Shown here piece after piece: positions 54,201-61,852 of a stretch of 64,000 nucleotides of DNA. The stretch is from positions 62,001-126,000 of the forward strand of contig NZ_JAUSWH010000008.1 in assembly GCF_030815125.1 (NCBI RefSeq), read 5' to 3'. Source of the DNA: Allorhizobium paknamense (lineage in GTDB: Bacteria; Pseudomonadota; Alphaproteobacteria; Rhizobiales; Rhizobiaceae). The position numbers and the translations under genes are program-made. Within the stretch, counting starts at the first letter, position 1. Each line of letters starts with the position of its first letter. The notes below the pieces were generated by a model that did no database searches, was not told where the DNA came from, and saw nothing but the letters and a program-made list of their open reading frames with translations.

Positions 54201-57200
54201 AGATCGCCTTTGTCTATCCGGGTGGCTTCAACAGCTATCCGCTGCTGGGCCGCACGCTTCTGCATCGCTATCCCAACGCGCTGCGGCAGTTCGAACGCTA
54301 TGTGCCCGATCCGGCGGCGACGCTGTGCCAAACGCAGCTCTACCCGCCGCACAAGGCAGGGCTGGATGCCAATATGCGGCTGATGCAGGTGGAAGCCGGC
54401 ATGCAGCAGGATATTGCCGCGATGATGAAGACCGGCGTGGGCTTCGCGCTGATCTATACCGCGCTGCTGCGGGATGATTTTGCCATCAAGCCGCAGGGTG
54501 CGATCGGCTACTCCATGGGCGAGGTGAGCATGCTCTTCGCCAATGGCGTCTGGCCGATCGAGGATCACGGACTGAGCAATGACCTGCCACTGTTCAAGAC
54601 CTGGATCGGCGGTCCGCGTCAGGTGGTGCGGGACGCTTTCGATGTGGCGGAAAAAACGCCGAATTCGAAGCTTTGGGCCAGCAGCGTGCTGCTTGCCCCT
54701 GTGCAGGAGGTCCGCGATGCCGTTGCCGCCCGCAGCGATGTGTTCATCACTCATGTGAACACGCCGAAGGAAGTGGTGATCGCCGGTCTGCCGGATGGTG
54801 TGAATGCAGTGGTGAAGGGGCTTTCGGCCTATTCTTCCTATCGCAGCCCCGTCTCCTTCATCCTGCATGTGCCGATCCTGCGCCGTGTGGCGGATCTGAT
54901 CGGCGATCTGCATGATCACCCCTCGACACCGATTGCGCCGGATTTCGAGCTCTTCACCACGGCCACCTATGGCACGATGGGGGATTTCGACCGTGGCGCG
55001 CTGTCGCGCACCATCACCGATGTGATGTGCACCGAGGTGGATTTTGTGCGCATGCTCGACAAGGCTTATGACGATGGCTACCGCATCTTTGTGGAGTGCG
55101 GGCCTTCGGCAACCTGCAGCCGGTGGGTTTCGTCTACCTTCGCAGGCCGGGAGCATCTGTCGATCAACCTCAACCAGAGGGGCGCAGATGACGAGAAGAG
55201 CTTGATTGCCGCCCTGGCCAAGCTGGTGTCGCACGGTGTGAAGGCTGATCTCACCAGCCTCTTGCCGAAGGAAGTGCAGCCCGCTTCCCGGACCATCATC
55301 AGTCTTGAGCCCGGCGGAGCACCCTTGCGGGCAGCAGCCAAGGCCGTGGTTGTGACGCTGAAGCCGCAAGCGCGAGCTGAACTGTCCCAACCCGAAGCGC
55401 TGACGGAGGCCTCCGCCCCCATGCCCGCAACCTTGATCTGGGGTCCGACTCCGGAATGGCTGACCAAGTCCGCAGCGCCGATGGTCGCATCCGCCCCGAT
55501 ATCCCAACCCGCCGCAGAAGCCCCGAAACAGGAGAGAGCCGTGCCCGAACAGACCTTTACGCCCGCTCCAGCCCCCGCCGCAGCGGCCCAGGCCGAAACC
55601 ACGGCGCAGCCGCGCCTGCCCGCCCGCGCGGAACCGGCCTATACCAGAGCGGCAAGCCGTGCCGCATCGGCTGCCCCGCGATCCACCCATCTCGTGCAGG
55701 CCATTCTTGAGCGCCACAAGCTTGGCCACCAGACCTTCCTGCAAACCCAGGCAGCCTTGATCGATCTCTGGCGCGATCAGATCGGCGAGGGCAGCCAGTT
55801 GATCGAGCATGAAGCGGGTGCCGCCGTGCTGGAGGTGGAGCGCCCCGTTCCGCCGCAACCGGTCGTGATCGAAGCGCCGGTTCTCCGGGAAGAGCCCGTT
55901 GTCGTGCAGGTGCCGAAGGTTGCCCCGACCCCGGCTCCGACCGTCATCACCGTTCCGGCCAGCCAGAAGCGGGCAAAGCCGGAAGGCGTTTTCCTGGATG
56001 AACAGGATCTTCTCACCTTCGCAAGCGGCAAGGTTGCCGATGCCTTGGGCGAGCAATTCGCCCCGATCGATGCCTATCCGGTGCGGGTGCGCCTGCCCGC
56101 GCCGCCTTATTTCTTCGTTTCCCGCGTCACCAAGGTGCAGGCGGAGTTCGGCAAGTATCAGCCTTGCTCCCTGACTACGGAATATGACGTGCCGCATGAT
56201 GCCTGGTATCTGGTCGATGGTCAGATGCCGCCCGGGGTTGCGGTGGAATCCGGCCAGTCCGACCTGCTGCTCGTCGCCCTGCTCGGTATCGACTTCAAGA
56301 ACAAGGGCGTGCGCAAATACCGCCTGCTCGACGGACGGCTGAGTTTCTATGGCCGCCTGCCCAAGGCGGGCTCGACGCTGCGCTTCGACATTTCCATCGA
56401 CCGCTTCGTCTGGCAGGGCGATGGGCTGCTGTTCTTCTTCCGTTACGATGGCTATATCGATGGTGAATTGGCCTTGCAGCTTCACAGCGGCTGCGCCGGT
56501 TTCTTCACCGAGGACGAGCTGAATGCCGGTGGTGGCGTGGTACTGAAGGAGCCGCCGAAGCCGCCGCTGGAACTCGTCAAGCCGCTCCTGCCGCGGGTGC
56601 GCAACACGCTGGAAAAAGCCGATCTCGTGGCGCTGTCGCATGGCCGTATCGCGGAGGTTTTCGGTCCCGGTTCGCAATATCCGGAATCCGGCAATTCCAT
56701 CCGCCTTCCGCCGGAAATGTTGCTGATGATCGACCGCGTCACCGATATCGGCTCCTGGCGCGGCGAGCATTATGTGATGGAGGCGGAGAAGGAATTCGAC
56801 GCTGAGGGCTGGTATTACACCTCGCATTTCGTCGACGATCCGGTTCTGCCCGGTTCGCTGATCGCAGAAGGCGCGACCCAGCTTCTCAAGGTGTATCTGA
56901 TCGCCAACGGCATGCACCAATGCTTTGCCGATGGCATGTTCGAACCGACCACCCATCGGGAAATGCAGATCACCGTGCGCGGCCAGATCACGCCCGCCGT
57001 CAAGAAGGTGCGCTATCGCCTGTTCCTGCAGGAAAGCGGCCTGCTGCCAAGACCTTACGTCATTGCCGACGTGCTGATCTATGACGAAAACGACAAGCCG
57101 CTGGTGCGTGTTTCCAATCTCGGCCTGCAGGTCGTGGAAAAGCCCGGCGCCTCCATCGAACCGCGCTTTGGCGATCCAAGCTGGTTCAGCGGTCGCAAGA

Positions 57201-58357
57201 CCAAGGATGGCGAAAAGGTCGTGCTCAACGAACTCAGCATGGCGCACGCCGCCAAGGGCGAGTTGCGCATCGGCCTGGGGCCGGAGTTCAACATTTATGG
57301 CGAACAGCACCGCGCGCCGCATATTCCGAACGGTTGCTTCCAGTTCGTGGACCGCTGCCTGGAAACCACCGGCAAGCGTGGCGAAATGAAGCCGGGCGCG
57401 GTGATGGATACGGAATACGACGCCCATGCCGATAGCTGGTATTTCCAGGAAAACAGCCATCCGCATATGCCGAATTTCGTGGTGCTGGAATCGGCGCTGC
57501 AGGCAGCCATTCTCAATGGTTATGCACTGGGGCCGACGCTGAAATTCCCGGACAAGGTCTATTCCATCCGCAACCTCGATGGCACGGCGGTCTATCTTTC
57601 CGATCCGGATACGCGCGGCACCACCATTCGCCATAGCCAAACCCTGCTGAACACGGCGCTTCTGTCGGAATCCATCCTGCAGAATTTCGACTTCAACCTG
57701 AAGGTCGATGGCCAGCCATTTTACAAGGGGCAGTCCTCTTTCGGTTACTTCACCGCCAAGGCGCTGGAAAACCAGCTTGGCCTCGACCAGGGCAAGCTCA
57801 GCCGCTTCTGGCTGGAAGACAATGCCGGCGCAAAGGTCGAAACGCTCGATCTGCAATCGCCTGACGAGGCGCATCTCTTTACGGGCACCGATGCCAAGCC
57901 CCATTGGCGTCTGCCGCCCGGCCATCGCTTCCGGCTGCTGCACAAGGCGGAACTGGTGCGCGACGGTGGCAAGTTCGGGCTGGGCTACATCAAGGGTTAC
58001 CGGGGCATTCATGCCGGTGAGTGGTATTTCACCAACCATTTCCACCGCGATCCGGTGATGCCGGGCTCGCTGGGGCTGGAAGCCATCCTCCAGGCCATGC
58101 AGCTCTTTGCGCTGAAGACCGGTCTCGACGCTGGAATTCCCAATCCGCGCTTCGGCATTGCCGTCGGCGTGCCGGTGAATTGGCGCTATCGCGGCCAGTT
58201 GCTGCGCACCGACAAGGATATGAACATCGAAATCCACATCAAGGAAATCCGCAAGGAGGCCGATCAGGTCGTGGTTATCGCCGATACCGATCTCTTCAAG
58301 GAGAAGCTGAGGATTTACGAAGCCCTGTCGATGAGCATTTCGATCAAGCCGGCATAA
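51203..58357 (+). CDS. PfaC-like synthase with built-in AT: KS-CLF-AT-DH-DH
   Basis: 2384 aa. KS about 1-455 (SLDAACSSSL, C193; ECHATGT; NVGHLLTVAG). A second ketosynthase-like half (about 465-880) lacks the Cys (TLSAGDLGVAYAL), so it is a chain-length factor. AT about 980-1290 with FVYPGGFNSYPLLG and GYSMGEVSM (S1104), as in PfaB. A linker follows, then FabA-type hot-dog folds in two double units: DGQMPPGV (about 1672), HFVDDPVLPGS (H1875), SHPHMPNFVVLESAL and HFHRDPVMPGS (H2279). These give the DH and isomerising steps that set double bonds. AT inside this protein resembles myxobacterial Pfa3, but no AGPAT domain follows. It overlaps the previous gene by one base. Confidence 0.92.
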   Translation: MSRIAITALSLCFPGANDLDSYWRNLLQGKDSRSTGGVNEFRIDPAFIDGPGTDVDQLRWTRGGFIDLNDLARTTPADMPQGLDLPWQLAWRVSNEALVASDLAAKADLSRVGLVLGNYTFPTFASNDAVVPVWEKEIARGVEEGLDLGEGALSSGPLAVPLPEQGILSANGIYAVTRSLGLGGPAFSLDAACSSSLYAIELASSYLRSGKVDAMLAGGVCLPDPWLIHVSFGDLGAFPNNGVSQPFDNSSDGIVTGQGASVVVLRRLEDALKSNDKILAVIEGVGLSNDGTGQHMLVPNAAGQRLAYERAYARTDVKPAEVDYVECHATGTPLGDRTELTSLQRFFAADQAHFPLIGSVKANVGHLLTVAGMSSLAKVILAMQEGTIPATPGVGALQQSLDAPGMEKHLVLENRAWPTPSGKRHAAISAFGFGGTNAHMVVSDSFDPHQAGPSGRLTLPSLDILGMAAHFGTATSLSAFESACFNAQPMVTQPSQRRWRGAADHLNPEPQGAINAYEIDFLGNRIPPAETDAFNSQQGLVLKVANEALIDAGYGKLGGKHPPRPVAVLVVLELDLSAHLRRARVLVPAWIDSYLQSQGITLSPTERLELETACKKALLGPLRSTEITSYIGNICASRIASQWNFTGPVFTLSAGDLGVAYALEQAGLMIADDKAEAALVVAVDLASGLESFALEQAGQAAPAGPMGDGAGALVIAPHRPASETEKPAAAYAVLDRLSIHHATADKPLPVDAALSACAADAKPGLFEVAGMPGGLMAETDAAGRHVPGAVLAGIGQMTGNCKVAQPMAALIRAALSLARRTLPATPQAWLASDGSKASVEAVEKAGLTLMAESAPWIREERATPLSAVIGNSGPFGSYAAFRLSEAEDAAAFETVRCEVEQGFAFLPLAGESRADLLADLAKLVTSLEAGTPWQQLQRETLLASQEAISALKAVLTGRDASQLLAEARQLERFLKDGKPGEWQTPMGSYFTDQPLGRKGKIAFVYPGGFNSYPLLGRTLLHRYPNALRQFERYVPDPAATLCQTQLYPPHKAGLDANMRLMQVEAGMQQDIAAMMKTGVGFALIYTALLRDDFAIKPQGAIGYSMGEVSMLFANGVWPIEDHGLSNDLPLFKTWIGGPRQVVRDAFDVAEKTPNSKLWASSVLLAPVQEVRDAVAARSDVFITHVNTPKEVVIAGLPDGVNAVVKGLSAYSSYRSPVSFILHVPILRRVADLIGDLHDHPSTPIAPDFELFTTATYGTMGDFDRGALSRTITDVMCTEVDFVRMLDKAYDDGYRIFVECGPSATCSRWVSSTFAGREHLSINLNQRGADDEKSLIAALAKLVSHGVKADLTSLLPKEVQPASRTIISLEPGGAPLRAAAKAVVVTLKPQARAELSQPEALTEASAPMPATLIWGPTPEWLTKSAAPMVASAPISQPAAEAPKQERAVPEQTFTPAPAPAAAAQAETTAQPRLPARAEPAYTRAASRAASAAPRSTHLVQAILERHKLGHQTFLQTQAALIDLWRDQIGEGSQLIEHEAGAAVLEVERPVPPQPVVIEAPVLREEPVVVQVPKVAPTPAPTVITVPASQKRAKPEGVFLDEQDLLTFASGKVADALGEQFAPIDAYPVRVRLPAPPYFFVSRVTKVQAEFGKYQPCSLTTEYDVPHDAWYLVDGQMPPGVAVESGQSDLLLVALLGIDFKNKGVRKYRLLDGRLSFYGRLPKAGSTLRFDISIDRFVWQGDGLLFFFRYDGYIDGELALQLHSGCAGFFTEDELNAGGGVVLKEPPKPPLELVKPLLPRVRNTLEKADLVALSHGRIAEVFGPGSQYPESGNSIRLPPEMLLMIDRVTDIGSWRGEHYVMEAEKEFDAEGWYYTSHFVDDPVLPGSLIAEGATQLLKVYLIANGMHQCFADGMFEPTTHREMQITVRGQITPAVKKVRYRLFLQESGLLPRPYVIADVLIYDENDKPLVRVSNLGLQVVEKPGASIEPRFGDPSWFSGRKTKDGEKVVLNELSMAHAAKGELRIGLGPEFNIYGEQHRAPHIPNGCFQFVDRCLETTGKRGEMKPGAVMDTEYDAHADSWYFQENSHPHMPNFVVLESALQAAILNGYALGPTLKFPDKVYSIRNLDGTAVYLSDPDTRGTTIRHSQTLLNTALLSESILQNFDFNLKVDGQPFYKGQSSFGYFTAKALENQLGLDQGKLSRFWLEDNAGAKVETLDLQSPDEAHLFTGTDAKPHWRLPPGHRFRLLHKAELVRDGGKFGLGYIKGYRGIHAGEWYFTNHFHRDPVMPGSLGLEAILQAMQLFALKTGLDAGIPNPRFGIAVGVPVNWRYRGQLLRTDKDMNIEIHIKEIRKEADQVVVIADTDLFKEKLRIYEALSMSISIKPA

Positions 58358-58446
58358 GCCTTCCTCGCTCCGGCATGGCGGGCGGTCGGGCCGGTCGTGT
58401 CGGAGCCTGTTTTTCGCAAGAAGCTATTTTCGGGATTTTCCGCCTC

Positions 58447-58482
58447 AGAGCATTTCCATGAAGAGTGGAAGCCGATTTTTTA
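58447..58482 (+). repeat. AGAGCATTT-family dispersed repeat, copy 6 (partial)
   Basis: Reads AGAGCATTTCCATGAAGAGT and GGAAGCCGATTTTTT; fills much of the 135-bp gap between the PfaC-like and PfaD-like genes. Confidence 0.7.
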
Positions 58483-58492
58483 GGACGAAACC

Positions 58493-60073
58493 ATGACGAT
58501 CAACGCTAAATTCGAAGAAAAGGCGGCGACGCCGGAGATCTTCTGGGACCCCGCATCGATTGCTGCGCAATTGCAGAAGCTGGAAGAGCCGGGCACTATC
58601 GTCACCGATGGTCAGCGCTTTGGGGTCACTCCGCGTCTGGCTCCGAGTTTTCCGCAGCTTCAGGTGGTTTGCCACTATCCGGCACTGCCGCCGGAAGCGC
58701 TGGGCGATCCGGAATTCGCCGCTCTTTATGGCGTGCGCTATCCCTATATGTCTGGGGCCATGGCCAATGGTATTGCTTCGCCGGATCTGGTGATTGCGCT
58801 GGCGGGGCAGGGCTATCTGGCAAGCTATGGTGCAGGCGGTGTGCGGCTGGAACATGTGGACAAGGCGCTGCAAAAAATCACCTCGGCGCTCGGGGATAAG
58901 CCCTTCTCTGTCAACCTCATCCATAGCCCCAGCGAACAGGCGATGGAAAACGGGCTGATCGATATCCTGCTGCGCTATAATGTGCGGATCATCGAGGCCT
59001 CGGCCTTCATGGGGCTCACGCCCGCGCTGGTCCGTTACCGGGCAAGCGGTCTTTCCCGCCGACCCGATGGCACGATCGAGATTGGCCACAAGGTGATTGC
59101 CAAGGTGTCGCGTTCGGAAGTCGCGGCGGTGTTCATGGAACCTGCGCCGGAGACCATTCTGAAGAAGCTGGTCGATCAGGGCGTGATCACTGCAGAACAG
59201 GCAGAACTTGCCCGGCAGGTGCCGGTGGCGGACGATATTACGGCGGAAGCCGACTCCGGCGGTCATACCGACCGTCGCCCGCTGGTGGTGCTTCTGCCGG
59301 TTCTGCTGCGTCAGGCAGAGCGCGTGGCGTTGAAAAACGGCTACGCCAAGCCGATCCGCATCGGCGCGGGCGGCGGCATGGGCTCTCCCAAGGCGGTGGC
59401 TGCCGCCTTTGCCGCCGGTGCCGCCTATGTGGTGACGGGCACGGTCAACCAGGCCTGCCAGGAATCCGGCTCTTCGCCGGTGGTGCGTGACATGCTGGCG
59501 CGGTGCGGCTTTGCCGATACGACCATGGCGCCCGCCGCCGACATGTTCGAGCTCGGCGTTGAATTGCAGGTGCTGAAGCGCGGTACGCTTTTCGCCAGCC
59601 GTGGCAAGATGCTCTACGACCTCTATCGCCGCTATGACAGCCTGGACGCGCTGCCGCCCGAGGTGGTGCAGGAGTTGGAGCAGAAGCTCTTCAAGCAGAG
59701 CCTGGCCGATGTCTGGAAAATGACTGCGGACTATTTCATGGGCCGCGATCCCAAGCAGGTGACCGAGGCCGAGGCTGACCCGAAGCGGAAGATGGCGCTG
59801 GTGTTCCGCGCCTATCTTGGCAAAGGCTCTCACTGGGCCAATGCCGGTGAAGAGGGACGCCAGCTCGACTATCAGATCTGGAGTGGCCCGGCGATTGGCG
59901 ATTTCAACGACTGGACGGCAGGCAGCTATCTGGAAAAGCCGGAAAACCGCCGCGTGGTGGACGTTGCCACCCATCTCATGCGTGGCGCCGCCTTCGAGAC
60001 GCGCCTCAACTGGCTGAAACTGGTTGGCGCGCGCCTGCCCAATTCTGTTTCCTACACGATTGCGCCGCTATGA
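58493..60073 (+). CDS. PfaD-like FMN-dependent trans-acting enoyl reductase
   Basis: A 526-aa nitronate-monooxygenase-fold reductase of the PfaD type: MSGAMANGIASPDLVIALAG (about 86-105), GAGGVRLEHVDKAL, FSVNLIHSPSEQAMENGLID, then GHTDRRPLVVLLP, the FMN-phosphate site RIGAGGGMGSPKAVAAAF and YVVTGTVNQACQESG. PfaD reduces enoyl-ACP intermediates in trans with NADPH. AGGAC lies about 7 nt before the ATG. The last bases overlap the next gene (ATGA). Confidence 0.92.
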   Translation: MTINAKFEEKAATPEIFWDPASIAAQLQKLEEPGTIVTDGQRFGVTPRLAPSFPQLQVVCHYPALPPEALGDPEFAALYGVRYPYMSGAMANGIASPDLVIALAGQGYLASYGAGGVRLEHVDKALQKITSALGDKPFSVNLIHSPSEQAMENGLIDILLRYNVRIIEASAFMGLTPALVRYRASGLSRRPDGTIEIGHKVIAKVSRSEVAAVFMEPAPETILKKLVDQGVITAEQAELARQVPVADDITAEADSGGHTDRRPLVVLLPVLLRQAERVALKNGYAKPIRIGAGGGMGSPKAVAAAFAAGAAYVVTGTVNQACQESGSSPVVRDMLARCGFADTTMAPAADMFELGVELQVLKRGTLFASRGKMLYDLYRRYDSLDALPPEVVQELEQKLFKQSLADVWKMTADYFMGRDPKQVTEAEADPKRKMALVFRAYLGKGSHWANAGEEGRQLDYQIWSGPAIGDFNDWTAGSYLEKPENRRVVDVATHLMRGAAFETRLNWLKLVGARLPNSVSYTIAPL

Positions 60074-61746
60074 CAGATATGACCATCCTACCCTATCTTG
60101 AGCACCTGAGCGCCGTGCTTGGCGATCCGCTTGAGGCGGATCAGCCCTTTTCCTATGCCAAGGCCGTGGCCGCCGATCTCCAGGAAGATCCGCTGGATGA
60201 GCAGGCGGCGCTGCTGATTGCCTCCGGCTTTCCCGCCCAGCTTATCCCTGCCCATTGGCAGACGGGCGGGCAGTTGCGCAACCTCTCCACCATTCTCGAT
60301 ATCGCCCGGCGGCTGGCCGGGCGAAATCCCTCGCTCATGCCGCGGCTGATGTATTCCATCGGCGCCATCGTGGTGCTGGATCTGGCCGGTACGGAAGCGC
60401 AGCGCGCCCTGCTGTCGGAATGGTTCCTGGCGGGCCGCAGTATTTCGCTGGCCGTCAATGAGCCGGATATTCGCAGCGATGTAATGAACAACCGTACCGT
60501 CGCGGAACGCAAGGGTGACTGGTACATCATCAATGGCCGCAAGTGGCTGGCCGGTCAGGCCAGCCGCGCCCGCGGGCTGATGGTGTTGGCACGCACCGGA
60601 GCGGCAGGCCCTGCCGGTTCCTCGCTCTTCCTCATCGACCGGCAGCCGCAATGGGAATCCACCCTGCCGGGCCCCCGCGCCAGCCTGACCGGCATGCGCG
60701 GTATCGATGTCGCCGATGTCGATATCGATGTGGCCTGCGTCAATGCCTCGGCGCGGGTTGGACAGGAAGGTGAGGGGATCGAGCTGGTCTTCCGGGCAGA
60801 ATCGATCATCAAGCTGCTTTCAATCGGAGCAATGATCGGGCCATGCGAAAGCGCCTTGAAGCTCGCCTATGATGAAATTGCCAGCCAGCCGCATGGCGTG
60901 CATCCGCATCAAAAGCTTCTTCTATCGCAGGCGCTCACCGATTTTCAGGTCATGGAAACCGTGGCCCGGGCAGCCGCCCGCTTTGCCTCTTTCCGTCCCC
61001 AACATTTTCCCATTGCCGCTGCGGTGGCAAAGCAGATCGCCCAGGAGTTCAGCGGGCGCATTCTCTCCGCACTGCTCGCAGCCCTTGGGGCGCGGTCGGT
61101 GCTTGCCTCCAATCCGGCGGTGGCGATGATCCAGAAATTCAAGCGCGACGTGGAAGTGGCGCATTTCATGGACATCAATCCGCAGGTCAATCTCGGCATG
61201 CTGGCCAATCAGTTGCCCATGCTGGCCAAACGTCGCGCCGGGCTTTCGGGGGAGACTGCCGATGCGCTTTATGCCAAGCTCATCGCAGAACTCTCCAGCG
61301 CAACGCCTTGTCCCGACATGGAAATGCGCAAAGTGCCAATGCTGAACCGGGGCGGCGAGCCGCTGACCGACCTTCTGCCCGGCCTGGGCGACAGGATCGC
61401 GGCGGAGCCGGGTCTTGCCGATGACGACCGGCAGGCGGTTCGGGCTGCGCTGGGCAAGGCGGTAACCGCCTTTACAGCGCTGGAAGAGGGGCTGGCCGCC
61501 CTTGCCGCCTTGAAACAGGGCGAGCGACCGGAAGCGGTCAATGCCGGGGCGCAGTTCTCGCGGCTGTTTTCCGTCAGTTGCGTCGTGCTGTCCTGGCTTG
61601 CGGCTTCGGAGAAGGAGCGGAAAGGCATGCGCCTACCCGCCTTGCTCAACCGCCTGATGGAAGCAGACCCGTATGCCTTTTCCGGCCCCTATCCCTATCT
61701 CGATGACGGCTGGGAGCGTCTGCGAATGCTGAGTTCGGCCCATTGA
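60070..61746 (+). CDS. Acyl-CoA dehydrogenase-like protein, enlarged (558 aa)
   Basis: Translationally coupled to the PfaD-like gene. The flavin-family order is visible: an N-terminal helical domain, a middle beta-domain with SISLAVNEPDIRSDV (in place of the usual TEPGAGSD) and WYIINGRKWLAGQASRARGL, then a C-terminal helical domain (AKQIAQEFSGRILSALLAAL). About 170 extra C-terminal residues make it longer than the ~380-aa standard form. Genomic coupling suggests alpha-beta oxidation of a synthase-made acyl-ACP or CoA; the catalytic base cannot be assigned by eye. Confidence 0.8.
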   Translation: MTDMTILPYLEHLSAVLGDPLEADQPFSYAKAVAADLQEDPLDEQAALLIASGFPAQLIPAHWQTGGQLRNLSTILDIARRLAGRNPSLMPRLMYSIGAIVVLDLAGTEAQRALLSEWFLAGRSISLAVNEPDIRSDVMNNRTVAERKGDWYIINGRKWLAGQASRARGLMVLARTGAAGPAGSSLFLIDRQPQWESTLPGPRASLTGMRGIDVADVDIDVACVNASARVGQEGEGIELVFRAESIIKLLSIGAMIGPCESALKLAYDEIASQPHGVHPHQKLLLSQALTDFQVMETVARAAARFASFRPQHFPIAAAVAKQIAQEFSGRILSALLAALGARSVLASNPAVAMIQKFKRDVEVAHFMDINPQVNLGMLANQLPMLAKRRAGLSGETADALYAKLIAELSSATPCPDMEMRKVPMLNRGGEPLTDLLPGLGDRIAAEPGLADDDRQAVRAALGKAVTAFTALEEGLAALAALKQGERPEAVNAGAQFSRLFSVSCVVLSWLAASEKERKGMRLPALLNRLMEADPYAFSGPYPYLDDGWERLRMLSSAH

Positions 61747-61852
61747 GGCAGGAGAGACAGCCAGCGAAGGCCGGTGCTTCAGGATATTTCCTCTGCGGCT
61801 TCACTTGAAGCCACGATGCATTGTCAAATTTTAATCGATCAGGATTTCAAAA

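Noticed and set aside
53009..58237. Very long open frame (about 1740 codons) antisense to the PfaC-like gene
   Set aside because: High-GC codon bias of the real gene leaves the opposite frame open; its translation has no family motifs and is rich in His/Arg/Gln as expected for a shadow.
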